From positions 1 through 64,000 of the forward strand of contig NZ_JBNHEQ010000069.1 in the NCBI RefSeq assembly GCF_050016015.1: a stretch of DNA of 64,000 bases, given 5' to 3'. A program made the position numbers and the translations under genes. The notes under the pieces were generated by a model. The model did not search any database. It was not told the origin of the DNA and saw nothing but the letters and a program-made list of their open reading frames with translations. Positions 20,314 to 28,713 of this stretch are shown in pieces. The stretch comes from Trichodesmium sp002260545 (GTDB lineage Bacteria > Cyanobacteriota > Cyanobacteriia > Cyanobacteriales > Microcoleaceae). How positions within the stretch are numbered: the first letter of the stretch is position 1; every line of letters starts with the position of its first letter.

Positions 20314-20717
20314 AGTGTGGGAAGGGTGGGGAGATGGGGAGTGTGGGAAGGGTGGGGAGGGTGGAGAAACAAAACAATTGATGATTTGCTTATCCGGAAA
20401 TGATATTAAGATAAAAGACTGATATAGCAATATCAAATCATTCGTGAGAAAAAACTGTAGGGGTTTGGTCTCCAAATCCCTTGGCGTTTGGGTTTGGAGA
20501 CCAAACCCAAACGAGCAAATCTTACCGAATAATTAATAATTATTAATGAAATAATTCAGGTTTATTAGCTGACCCTTTAAAGGGGAAAAAAGTGCTAGGA
20601 TATTTCCTTATATTCAATCAAGAACGATTTTAACCAGAGGTAATTATCCATTATCCATTAATGAAAACCTATTTAGGATTGCTATAACTGATAACTGAAA
20701 AAGACTAATAACTGAAA
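20314..20717. repeat. Intergenic region: GC-rich tandem repeats and GGTTTGGTCTCC palindrome
   Basis: 20315-20362 holds tandem gtgtgggaagggtgggga-type units. 20457-20516 is a palindromic dispersed repeat (taggggtttggtctcc ... ggagaccaaaccc), the same family as at 36993, 62250-62800 and 63889. No gene seen. Confidence 0.65.
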
Positions 20718-21488
20718 ATGAATATCTATCAAATCTTAAATCAAAGTCAACGTCTAAGAATTAGTGATAACCAGATTGTACCTATTCTCAGCGGTTGTGA
20801 AAATGTGAATCGTCTTTTAGTTTTAATTTGGTCACAATTGGGCGATTTTGATAACCTAGAATATGCTTGGTGGTTACAAAGAGAATCAGCAAAATTGCAA
20901 GCATTGGGGGTGACAATACGAGCAATTGGTATTGGTAATTATGCTTCTGGTAAGAAATTTTGTGAATTTACTGGGTTTCCGACTGAATCACTATTTGTCG
21001 ATCCAGATGCTAAATTACATCAAGAATTAGAATTATATCAGGGATTAACTTTTAAGTTCCCCTTATTAAATATAGGTCAAAGTGCTTTCTTGAATTTGAT
21101 GATAATGTGTGCGGGTATTGGGAGTCCGGGTACTTTAGCAGAAGTGCTTAGAGGTTACACAGGAGATAAAAAAGCACCTCAATTAATTGATGATGATGAA
21201 GTAATTCATGCTAAACCTTTACCACCTCTAAAAGGTTCATTTTTTAATATGGCAGGTGGAAAAGGTTTTCAACGTCCTTTTGAATTAGCGACACTGAGGT
21301 TAAGAAATATGACCGAAGTTCTTAGTAATTGGTCAACTTATGTGCCTAATTCTGCTTATTTGACTCAAAGAGGTGCAACTTTTTTATTTGACAATGGGGG
21401 AAATTTGCTGTATAAACATTGCGATCCTGGTATTCTGGGTTTTGCCGAGAATAAAAGTAATCCTCTATCTTTTTTAAATAAGAACTAG
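20718..21488 (+). CDS. Peroxiredoxin-like (AhpC/TSA-like fold) protein lacking the usual catalytic cysteine
   Basis: 256 aa. Resembles cyanobacterial proteins annotated as peroxiredoxin-like or AhpC/TSA family: a thioredoxin-fold core (LLVLIWSQLGDF, then VTIRAIGIG, then FVDPDAKLHQEL) followed by a conserved C-terminal half with GGKGFQRPFELA and RGATFLFDNGGNLLYKHCDPGIL. At the place where peroxiredoxins carry the peroxidatic Cys after the first strand, the sequence reads GDFDN, so thiol peroxidase chemistry is doubtful; other cysteines (CENV, KFCEF, KHCDP) are elsewhere. Function is therefore unknown, with a redox or thylakoid-related role only a guess. Monocistronic, ending in a heptamer tract. 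Confidence 0.7.
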   Translation: MNIYQILNQSQRLRISDNQIVPILSGCENVNRLLVLIWSQLGDFDNLEYAWWLQRESAKLQALGVTIRAIGIGNYASGKKFCEFTGFPTESLFVDPDAKLHQELELYQGLTFKFPLLNIGQSAFLNLMIMCAGIGSPGTLAEVLRGYTGDKKAPQLIDDDEVIHAKPLPPLKGSFFNMAGGKGFQRPFELATLRLRNMTEVLSNWSTYVPNSAYLTQRGATFLFDNGGNLLYKHCDPGILGFAENKSNPLSFLNKN

Positions 21489-21555
21489 GGAACAGGGAGT
21501 AGGGAGTAGGGAGTAGGGGAGTAGGGGAGTGGGGGAGTGGGGGAGTGGGGAAAAC
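21489..21555. repeat. Heptamer/8-mer tandem tract
   Basis: ggagtag, then ggggagta and gggggagt units in series behind the stop codon. Confidence 0.8.
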
Positions 21556-21661
21556 CAATCAATGTTAGGGTTTTCCTATTATGATGCTCCCTTATAACAG
21601 AGCAGCTATCTTCCTCTGTAATTACCATTTCTCCTGATTCTTAACTCCTCACTCCTGACTC

Positions 21662-22327
21662 CTACCCTAATAAACGTTGCAAAGAAATACTTGCTGCTTG
21701 AGACACTTGAGGATGAGTATCTTTTTCCAAATATTTCAAAGCAGATACACTTTTCGGAGTAGACATATTTCCTAACGCTTCTGCTAACCTTTGACGAATC
21801 AACCAATCTTCGGAAGAGGCAAATTTAAGAATATGATCTACTGCTTCTAAGTCTCCAATTTCTCCTAAAGCGGCGATCGCTGCTTGTTGTATTACTAACT
21901 CCTGACTATCCAAAGCTTCTATCAATAAATCGTGGGCACGTTTATCTTTGATGTTTCCCAGAGAAACGGCTGCACTAAAACGTACTAACCAACTGGTATC
22001 TTCATAAAATGCTCGCGCCAGAGGTTCAAACGCTCTAACATCCTCCAAATAACCTAAAGCTCCTGCTGCATCAGCACGAACACCATAATCTTCGTCTTTT
22101 TCCAATAATTCTACTAAAATTGAGTAGCATTCCTCTGTCTGTTTCACACCCAGAGCAAATACTGCCATCGAACGTACTGGTAAGTTGGGGTCATACAATA
22201 CTTTTTTGATGAGAGGCACCGCTTCAGTCGCAGATACTTCCCGTAGAGAAGCAAGAGCGAGGAGGCGATCGCGAGAATTTTCGCTATCTAGTTGAGCGGA
22301 TATTTGTTCTAAACTTAGATTTTGCAT
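21662..22327 (-). CDS. HEAT-repeat protein, NblB-like
   Basis: 221 aa made almost entirely of HEAT repeats of about 31 residues (repeats carry the VRxxAAxALGxI pattern, for example VRADAAGALGYL and VRFSAAVSLGNI). Length and repeat content match NblB, the factor needed for phycobilisome degradation and chromophore detachment, and related bilin-lyase-like HEAT proteins (CpcE/F, PBS lyase). No phycobiliprotein gene is nearby to narrow this. NblB-like is preferred over a lyase because it is a single compact protein without a partner gene; moderate certainty. Confidence 0.7.
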   Translation of the reverse strand: MQNLSLEQISAQLDSENSRDRLLALASLREVSATEAVPLIKKVLYDPNLPVRSMAVFALGVKQTEECYSILVELLEKDEDYGVRADAAGALGYLEDVRAFEPLARAFYEDTSWLVRFSAAVSLGNIKDKRAHDLLIEALDSQELVIQQAAIAALGEIGDLEAVDHILKFASSEDWLIRQRLAEALGNMSTPKSVSALKYLEKDTHPQVSQAASISLQRLLG

Positions 22328-22381
22328 ATTTGACCTTTAGTTTATAAAACTTTACATTTTATTCATATTATAATCAATAAT

Positions 22382-22559
22382 TAGGACTTACGCAAAACAG
22401 TTAATTGTACACCATTTGTAGGGGCGAACGGCCGTTCGCTCAATAGACATCTCCAATAATAAAAATTAAAATCAATTATCGTACAGAAATAATCAATTTT
22501 TTCTCCCTACTCCGTCTTTTATGGAGATGTCTAATATCTTGGTTCTGCGTAAGTCTTGA
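22382..22559. mobile_element. MITE-like element with nested inverted repeats
   Basis: Terminal inverted repeats aggacttacgcaaaac and gttctgcgtaagtctt flank 178 bases. Inside is a second inverted pair, agacatctccaataa and tggagatgtct, and a small gcgaacggccgttcgc palindrome. It has no coding capacity. Half-related termini (ttacgcataa, tttgcgtaagtcct) occur at 52708-52776. The element lies directly behind the last gene of the CRISPR operon. Confidence 0.7.
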
Positions 22560-22569
22560 TTCAATCAAC

Positions 22570-23229
22570 CTATTCTTTGTAAAATTTAATATGGTTAATA
22601 CTGCCATCTTCCTTCAAAGATTTAACTGCAACTTTGACATTTCCATTCTCAACAAGATTTTCATTATCGAAATTCTTTGGCTCTTTTTCCGTATAAGGAA
22701 TACCATCAATTTCATAAGTAACCTTTTTGCCAGTAGAAGACTTTTTAATTACTTTGGCATCTAAAATATCTCCTTCTTTTAATTGAAGAGCTTTTTTTGA
22801 TTCCTCTATTTTTTCTTGTCTTTGAGAAATTGTAGGTTCAGAAATATTAGAACTATTATCTACAGTTTCACCAACAGGAGCAACTTTATAATATTTCATT
22901 AACCGAGATGCCCAACCCAAAATTTTTAACATTACTTGAGGATTATTCTCATATTTTTTGAGATGTTTTTTACAGGTAATTTCCAAGTTTTCGTCATATT
23001 CAGGAGTTTTTTTACTATGTCGGGTATTATTTCCATTTCTTGCTAAAACTTTTAAATATACAAAAAAACTAGAACCTATATTATCTCTGTTAGTAAATTG
23101 TAGATAAGAAATAATTTTTCTCAACTCATTGACATCGGTTTCTTCTATAGTCAAATCATTGGCTATTTTATGAGCAATATTCCATTGTTCGTCTGTTAAA
23201 TTTTCACTTTGAGAGTCATTTAGAACCAT
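22570..23229 (-). CDS. Unrecognised last gene of the type III-D operon (helical N-domain plus OB-like C-domain)
   Basis: 219 aa, not recognised. Residues 1-110 are predicted helical and charged and end in KILGWASRLMKYYK, a Cas11/small-subunit-like feel. Residues 111-150 look like a linker with a charged helix. Residues 150-219 read as a small beta barrel (LKEGDILDAKVIKK ... YEIDGIPY ... NGNVKVAVKSL), S1/OB-like. The start overlaps the stop of the preceding cas gene by one base (TAATG) and has a GGAGGG ribosome site, so it is translationally coupled and belongs to the operon. A role as effector-complex accessory or RNA-binding subunit is inference. Confidence 0.7.
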   Translation of the reverse strand: MVLNDSQSENLTDEQWNIAHKIANDLTIEETDVNELRKIISYLQFTNRDNIGSSFFVYLKVLARNGNNTRHSKKTPEYDENLEITCKKHLKKYENNPQVMLKILGWASRLMKYYKVAPVGETVDNSSNISEPTISQRQEKIEESKKALQLKEGDILDAKVIKKSSTGKKVTYEIDGIPYTEKEPKNFDNENLVENGNVKVAVKSLKEDGSINHIKFYKE

Positions 23230-24290
23230 TAATAATTTCCCTCCTTTGGTTCGCGGTTAGTTGGATACTCTAGCACTTCAGCTACTCCTGCTAATAGATT
23301 TTTATCCAGCAAATTACTATTGTGAGCATCTGCAATTTTTTGAGTTATAAATTCCTTTAATTCTGTTCCAGTTAAGTTGTTACTTTCTGGAGGTGTATAA
23401 TTAGAATAGCGATTTTTCAAATCTTGCTTATTTTGGAAGATATTAGCTTCAGTTACTTCTATTTTAATAGTACCAAAACCTACTGGTTTACCTGCACCAA
23501 CTTTTAAAGCAAGGGGATAATTATCGTCTAATCCCAGAACAATAAATAGAGTTCCTAATTCTTCTGGTTTTAAATTTTTAAACTGCAATTTAGTGGTAAA
23601 AATATATTTATCTTTAGCTTGCTGTACCGGAATACCTTTATCTTTACCTTTGTCAATTGCTCTATTCGTATTGTAATAAAATTTTCGACCTCTAACTTTA
23701 CCTTCTTCATTAAAATAGATAGGATTTTTTTTCCCCTCATCATTAATTTCCGGTCTAGGACGATTTAAAGAAGGCATAAAACCTACAGAACTAACTTCTT
23801 TATATTTAGCATCTGTAAATTCAATTAAACCTTGCCAACCCATAGCACCAAATACACGACTAGCAGGACAAAGTTCATCTAGAGAACATAAACTATTTCG
23901 ATGACCAAATGGTAAATATTTTCGAGGTATTCTACTATCATATTTGTTTGTAATAACTCCTAAAGTGCTATTAGTAATTGCCTCATAAACAGAACGAATA
24001 CAACCTTTCAAAGAACTACCTTGAATTATCAAACTATTATTCATGTCTTGAGTCATAGTTTTAATCAAAGGAATTGAGTTTTTTCCCACATCAGTACCTA
24101 AAACAACTATACCTGTAGAAATATGTAAAGCTGTCTTGACTGTGAGATTTAAGAATAAATTTCCATGTAACAAATCACCTTTAAATTTACTGTGTCCAGC
24201 AGGAGATTCTAGGTGGGGTGTTCTGCCAGAAAAGGGGATTAATTGATATGGTTTAGAATCAGGATTTTCTTCAGAGTGATTATTAGTCAT
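23229..24290 (-). CDS. Type III Cas7/RAMP protein (non-cleaving type predicted)
   Basis: 353 aa RAMP protein: RRM-like start, then the conserved IIQGSSLKGCIRSVYE segment (positions about 90-105) and a C-terminal glycine-rich GAGKPVGFGTIKIEV motif. Cas7 subunits form the crRNA-binding backbone of the effector. Where cleaving Csm3-type subunits carry DxPVIKD before the GSSLKG segment, this one has NSIPLIK with no Asp, so it probably does not cut target RNA. The N-terminus (SKPYQLIPFSGRTPH) is extended relative to the other copies. The start overlaps the end of the upstream Csx19-like gene by eight bases. Confidence 0.82.
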   Translation of the reverse strand: MTNNHSEENPDSKPYQLIPFSGRTPHLESPAGHSKFKGDLLHGNLFLNLTVKTALHISTGIVVLGTDVGKNSIPLIKTMTQDMNNSLIIQGSSLKGCIRSVYEAITNSTLGVITNKYDSRIPRKYLPFGHRNSLCSLDELCPASRVFGAMGWQGLIEFTDAKYKEVSSVGFMPSLNRPRPEINDEGKKNPIYFNEEGKVRGRKFYYNTNRAIDKGKDKGIPVQQAKDKYIFTTKLQFKNLKPEELGTLFIVLGLDDNYPLALKVGAGKPVGFGTIKIEVTEANIFQNKQDLKNRYSNYTPPESNNLTGTELKEFITQKIADAHNSNLLDKNLLAGVAEVLEYPTNREPKEGNY

Positions 24291-24807
24291 TTTGGTTTTT
24301 TACTACAATTGTTAAAGCAATAAAATGTACAGTAGCAGTTTGAGAATCCATAAAATAGCGTTGAGCTATATTTAGATTATCGTCAAGTTCTACTTTAAAT
24401 TTTCTAGGAAAGCGAGTTTCTATTTCTGCTGTTATATAAGGAGTAATATATGTTCTTTTAGCTTCCCAAGTTTCTAACTCTTTTTTTCTATAAGCAACAA
24501 TATTTCTTCTTTTAGTTTCCCAAGTTTTTCCTACAGGTTTAAAGTCAGATATAGACTGAGGTATAGAATCAGAATCACTCAAAACTAAAATTTGATAACC
24601 TTTCAGATTTTTTTTCCAACGCAACTCTAAATCTTGGTTAAACATTTGCCCTTCTATACCAGGAAATTCAGATGGTATTTTTTTGACAATACCGCTTACT
24701 TTATGAGGAAAACGTAGGAAATAATAACTATTTTCATCAGAAATTTTAGTTAATAATTTGTTCAACTCATCGGGATTATTTATTTGTTTAGTTCCGACAA
24801 AACTCAT
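24283..24807 (-). CDS. Csx19-like type III-D protein
   Basis: 174 aa from the ATG at 24807. This start is chosen because AGGAGG lies nine bases upstream and the ATG overlaps the TGA of the preceding cas7 (ATGA). The mid-region LELRWKKNLKGYQILVLSDSDS resembles the strand-rich core of Csx19 (TIGR03984-type) proteins of type III-D loci, and the setting with Csx10 fits. Residues 90-125 repeat the theme TWETKRRNIVAY / TWEAKRTYITPY, suggesting an internal duplication. Biochemical role in the complex is not established; assignment is moderate and rests partly on context. Confidence 0.55.
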   Translation of the reverse strand: MSFVGTKQINNPDELNKLLTKISDENSYYFLRFPHKVSGIVKKIPSEFPGIEGQMFNQDLELRWKKNLKGYQILVLSDSDSIPQSISDFKPVGKTWETKRRNIVAYRKKELETWEAKRTYITPYITAEIETRFPRKFKVELDDNLNIAQRYFMDSQTATVHFIALTIVVKNQND

Positions 24808-25766
24808 GCTGCTTTTCCTCCTAAAAGTATACTCCAAACTTTAACCGCTCTTCTAAATAAATCCTGAACTTGCTCATCTCCATCCCAAGTTAATTCAACT
24901 CCAAATCCTAATTCCATTGGTTGAGCGACGACAGGAGTTTCTATTTTATCGGGTTTAGGAAAACCATAATTTTTTGCCTCATCTTCTGATAAAAATTCTC
25001 CAGCTCCTAATAAAAAATTATGGGGATGGAACCATGATTTTTTGTCTTTGCCAAAAGTAAAAATTTGCTTTTCTTCTACTTGACAACTAGGATATTTGAC
25101 AACTGCGGAATTATATTTAACTTTCACAGTTCCTAACCCACGAGATTTAGCAAAACCGATGCCAAACCAACCTTCATTTAAGTCTCTCAATACCAAACCA
25201 ATTAAACCTAATTGAGCTAATGTAAAATTTTTCAGATGAATTTTAGTCTTAAATTCTCCAGAAGTACAAACTTGAAAATTAAAAGGTCCGACTGCTACAG
25301 AACCGAATACTCTATCAATTGCTACTCCATTTCTTTCCTCTGTTTTTAATTGTTTAATATCGATAGGATAAGCATCTTCTATTCTGATACGACTAGCAAT
25401 AGAAGTATTACCAAACATCTGGTCTGTAAAAGACGATTTATGATAAATTTCATGGGGTGGTAAATCTTTTAAATAGTCATATTCACCTTGATTTACAGGA
25501 TTACTTGCCCAAAGAATATCGGGATTTTTTTCATCTCTTTTTTCCCTACCAACTGTCCTAACAATTCTTTCAGCATGAGCGCGAATAGCACCTTTTAAAC
25601 TACTACCTGGTAAATAGATAGATGGCTCACCATTGTAGTAAGTTTGAACAAATTCCATCTGAGGTTTTGTGGGGTCAGCACCTTCTCTTCCAGACTTAAT
25701 TAATATTGGTCTGTCGGGAATTAAATTAATATCAATAGTGCAATGATTAACGAATCTTTTGTGCAT
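24804..25766 (-). CDS. Type III Cas7/RAMP protein (SSO1426/Csm3-like)
   Basis: 320 aa RAMP protein. Shows the YLPGSSLKGAIRAHAER segment near residue 50, a NGVAIDRVFGSVA loop near 145 and a GFAKSRGLGTVKVKY glycine-rich strand near 215, all Csm3/Csx7 hallmarks. The catalytic Asp motif ahead of GSSLKG is missing (KPQMEFVQT), so it is probably a structural backbone subunit. The last 80 residues (ELGFGVELTWDGDEQ) are an extension not seen in the other copies. It is followed with a four-base overlap by the Csx19-like gene, and preceded by a 434-bp repeat-filled gap that separates it from the next upstream cas7. Confidence 0.85.
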   Translation of the reverse strand: MHKRFVNHCTIDINLIPDRPILIKSGREGADPTKPQMEFVQTYYNGEPSIYLPGSSLKGAIRAHAERIVRTVGREKRDEKNPDILWASNPVNQGEYDYLKDLPPHEIYHKSSFTDQMFGNTSIASRIRIEDAYPIDIKQLKTEERNGVAIDRVFGSVAVGPFNFQVCTSGEFKTKIHLKNFTLAQLGLIGLVLRDLNEGWFGIGFAKSRGLGTVKVKYNSAVVKYPSCQVEEKQIFTFGKDKKSWFHPHNFLLGAGEFLSEDEAKNYGFPKPDKIETPVVAQPMELGFGVELTWDGDEQVQDLFRRAVKVWSILLGGKAA

Positions 25767-26200
25767 AATTACTATGGTTAATTTTGATTGAGGTAAAAGT
25801 GTAGGGTTCGTTAGGCGCTTACTACAAACTAGGATTTAATTCTAAAAAATAACAAAGCGCCGTAACGCACCTTTCAGTATTTTGTACAAGAATAAAATTA
25901 TTTTTTCTATGAGGTATTGAGTAGTGGATAGACACTTATGCAATGGTGCGTTACGACGGATTATTAAATATATTTCATAGTCTAAACTTAAACCGTCTAA
26001 CACACCCTACAAACTAGGATTTAAGTCTAAAAAATTACAGAGTGCCGTAACGCACCGTTGAGTATTTTGTACAAGAATAAAATTATTTTTTCTATGAGGT
26101 ATTGAGTAGTGGATAGACACTTATGCAATGGTGCGTTACGACGGATTATTAAATATATTTCATAGTCTAAACTTAAACCGTCTAACACACCCTACAAATT
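25767..26200. repeat. Two tandem 185-bp repeats inside the cas operon
   Basis: Copy 1 runs from 25823 to 26007 and copy 2 from 26008 to 26192. They differ at only a handful of bases in the first third and appear identical over the rest. Each contains gccgtaacgcacc and tggtgcgttacgacgg in inverted orientation and ends in ctaacacaccc. A related single copy ends just before pcrA (52911-52976). No gene is present. Confidence 0.88.
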
Positions 26201-27103
26201 TTACTGAATCTCTACTTCAACAGTGGTAGAAACTTTTTGTTTAAGATGATTAATTAATGCTTTTACCCAATCATCTTTCAGCTCCTTTCCATCATCAAAA
26301 GTAGGAGTTTTCTCACTAACTAATTGTTGCAAATACCCAATTAATTTCTGGGGGTCAGTTTTTGTCGGGTCTTCTTCATTCCTAGCATCAAACCAATTCA
26401 TTTTTTCTATTTCTAATTTCACAACACCTAGACCGCGCGATCGCCCACCCCCCAGTGGTATTTGTTCCGTTTCAAACTGATGCAAACCAACCATCAACAA
26501 ACCCAACTCCCAGTCTTCAGCATTTTCGACAACTGCTTTAAACAGAAAAGGCGTTCCTCCAGGTACAACCTGAAAATCATAAAGTTTTCCATCTGCTGCG
26601 GTTTCGGTATCTCTGTCGATCGCTACCCCGTCTCTTTCTTGATATTGCCCAAACCAGTTTTCGGGTAAAACGGTTAAGTCGCGCACCTGAAATTTACTGG
26701 CAACCCAGGGGGAACCGAAAAGGTGGGAAATGAGGTCTGTTTTTTCTAATATTGCTGCTGTTAGTTGAGCGTCGTTAGTGTGTTTTTCCTTTAGCTCCTT
26801 CATTGCTTCTGCTGTAATACACCATTCCTCATTGACTGCGGGGTTAGCAACCAACCGGGGGTTGCTTCCCAAAATACCTCTGAGGAAACTTTCCAGACGG
26901 GAGCGCAATGCACCTTTGAAACTGGAACCCGGTATTAAAGGTTGTCCGAGTACGTCTTTGACAACGGGTAAGTCTGAACCGATGGGTTCAGTGGAACGTG
27001 CTGCACCTATGCGTAATGCGGTGACAGTTGTGAGTTTTCCTTCTATTTCTAAGCGGTTTTTAAATGTATCAAACATAGAATAATTAGGGGTTATCGTTGA
27101 CAT
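26201..27103 (-). CDS. Type III Cas7/RAMP protein, predicted target-RNA cleaving subunit
   Basis: 300 aa from the ATG at 27103 (GGAGAA nine bases upstream); an ATG five codons earlier is possible. Csm3-like Cas7: SDLPVVKD followed by PLIPGSSFKGALRSR keeps the Asp that cuts target RNA in Csm3/Cmr4, and the thumb-type loop reads GVAIDRDTETA. The C-terminal GGGRSRGLGVVKLEI is the glycine-rich RAMP strand. It is the best-conserved Cas7 of the locus. The start lies inside the end of the CARF-RelE gene, so the two are translationally coupled. Base composition is somewhat more GC-rich than its neighbours. Confidence 0.88.
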   Translation of the reverse strand: MSTITPNYSMFDTFKNRLEIEGKLTTVTALRIGAARSTEPIGSDLPVVKDVLGQPLIPGSSFKGALRSRLESFLRGILGSNPRLVANPAVNEEWCITAEAMKELKEKHTNDAQLTAAILEKTDLISHLFGSPWVASKFQVRDLTVLPENWFGQYQERDGVAIDRDTETAADGKLYDFQVVPGGTPFLFKAVVENAEDWELGLLMVGLHQFETEQIPLGGGRSRGLGVVKLEIEKMNWFDARNEEDPTKTDPQKLIGYLQQLVSEKTPTFDDGKELKDDWVKALINHLKQKVSTTVEVEIQ

Positions 27104-28250
27104 AATTATGTTCTCCATAGTGACGGAGTTGTAAAGTATTACCTGAAGTTAAACAACTAACACGACGATCTTTTGGAAGGTCAAAATGATCTAAATCTTT
27201 GTGCTTACCACTATAGCGACGAAGGCGAAAAATACCATCCTGTTTTACAGCACTAATACCATCTTTATTCATATTTAGAATACAAGCTAACCTAGCCAGA
27301 TTTTCTTGTAAGATAATTCTTTCATATTTTGGTTTATCTTGATAGTCATCTAGAAAGCTTCGTTCGTATTCAATTTTAGGAAATTTTAGTGGTTTATCTT
27401 CTGACAAAAACTTGTTTTTGCATTGTTGATAAATTAATTGCCCCCAAGTTGATAAAGTCATTTCTTTTTCAAGAACAAAAACCCAATCTTTAGGAACTTT
27501 TTGAGCTTCTTCCCAAGAAGTTAATACTTCTCCTTGAGACATCATTGCTAAAGGAACTTTATGAGGTTTAACCTCAAGTAATTTAATATCAACAGGAAGT
27601 CTTGGTATTTTAATTAATTCATTTGATCCTTCAAAAATATAAATTATTTCATGTGCATAAAACATTCCTACAGTATTCATATATCCCTGAACAGCTTTAA
27701 ATCCACCTACCAAATTAAAGACTATTTTTGCTTGTGATTTATATCCTTCTGTAAGCTCTTGTATCCAGGGTATTATTTCCGCAATACCTTGAGAAAATTC
27801 ATCGGTACTTGCTGTAGAAAAATTAGAGTTTGATTGGTAAATATTTGTATTAGTAATTCCCTTGTCTACTAAAAACTCTCTAATCATTTCAGCAGTAACT
27901 ATTCCTTGGGCAGTATTTGTAGCAATTAACCAATGAACGTCTTTATTTCCTTTTTCTGGTTCGTTATTATAGAAACCATAAATACCATTTAGTTCGGCAC
28001 TTATTCTCCTAATTGTTTTTTTGTCACTCTCTTTTAATTTGTTTTCTGCCCTACCTTTTAACTTTTGAATAATTTCTGCAACTTCTGGGTAACTTTTTTC
28101 TACTTCATCTACCTTAAAATTAGTAACTTCTCGCAACTGATAGAACCAATTTGATTCATCCTGCTTTGTTGCTTCATTCTCCTGTGGGCGATTAATTTGA
28201 TGAGTTAGTAAGCTTGTGCCTACTGTAGAAATAACTACATTATTTTCCAT
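27084..28250 (-). CDS. CARF-RelE fusion, Cami1-like cyclic-oligoadenylate-activated mRNA interferase
   Basis: 388 aa. The N-terminal CARF domain has the first-strand motif STVGTSLL (residues 8-15) and the second ligand motif FNLVGGFKAVQGY near 180, followed by a YIFEGS strand. The C-terminal 80-90 residues look like a RelE toxin: IFRLRRYSGKHK, DRRVSCL and the closing LRHYGEHNYVNDNP, typical of RelE-fold mRNA interferases. A characterised protein with this architecture, Cami1, is switched on by cyclic oligoadenylate and cleaves mRNA at the ribosome. The gene lies between the Cas11-like and Cas7 genes, so expression is tied to the effector complex whose Cas10 would make the signal. RelE assignment is by pattern, not structure; confidence good for CARF, fair for RelE. 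Confidence 0.82.
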   Translation of the reverse strand: MENNVVISTVGTSLLTHQINRPQENEATKQDESNWFYQLREVTNFKVDEVEKSYPEVAEIIQKLKGRAENKLKESDKKTIRRISAELNGIYGFYNNEPEKGNKDVHWLIATNTAQGIVTAEMIREFLVDKGITNTNIYQSNSNFSTASTDEFSQGIAEIIPWIQELTEGYKSQAKIVFNLVGGFKAVQGYMNTVGMFYAHEIIYIFEGSNELIKIPRLPVDIKLLEVKPHKVPLAMMSQGEVLTSWEEAQKVPKDWVFVLEKEMTLSTWGQLIYQQCKNKFLSEDKPLKFPKIEYERSFLDDYQDKPKYERIILQENLARLACILNMNKDGISAVKQDGIFRLRRYSGKHKDLDHFDLPKDRRVSCLTSGNTLQLRHYGEHNYVNDNP

Positions 28251-28290
28251 AATTTTTTCCTTTTTGAGTATGAAATACTAGATATTTGCT

Positions 28291-28713
28291 TTAAGCAGAT
28301 TGACCTTTTCTTTTGTAAACTAAATAACGGGAACCATATCCTAAATAACGACGGATTAACTCTAACCAAATATAATTAGTCAATTCATTAGTCTGAGTAT
28401 CCCCCGCTATTTTTTTTGCAGTATTTTTAATTTCATTATTAATATCATCAATTATTTTGTTTGCTAAAGACTCTTTTCCTCTACCCCATTTTTTGTCACG
28501 CCCTACTTGATAAAACAAGAAGTTTTTTATGACTTCTGTACTTTCGGTAGTATTTGCAACTTCAAGTAAATTCCGAAATTGTGATTCTTCTAACTTACCG
28601 TAAGATTGTGTATCATCTAAGGCATTTTGTATAGCAATTACAAGTTTATCTTCAACTTGAAGTATTTCTTTTTGAATCTTTAGTTGTTGTTTAGCTTTTA
28701 GGGGTTGGTTCAT
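28291..28713 (-). CDS. Small helical Cas11-like (Csm2/Cmr5-type) subunit
   Basis: 140 aa, predicted all-helical, rich in Lys, Glu and Gln, with a C-terminal LIRRYLGYGSRYLVYKRKG segment. The size and position immediately behind csx10 are those of the type III small subunit that lines the effector belly and contacts target RNA. The ATG overlaps the csx10 TGA (ATGA) with a GAGGAGG ribosome site a few bases upstream, so the pair is translationally coupled. Sequence similarity to known Cas11 families is too weak to claim outright. Confidence 0.6.
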   Translation of the reverse strand: MNQPLKAKQQLKIQKEILQVEDKLVIAIQNALDDTQSYGKLEESQFRNLLEVANTTESTEVIKNFLFYQVGRDKKWGRGKESLANKIIDDINNEIKNTAKKIAGDTQTNELTNYIWLELIRRYLGYGSRYLVYKRKGQSA

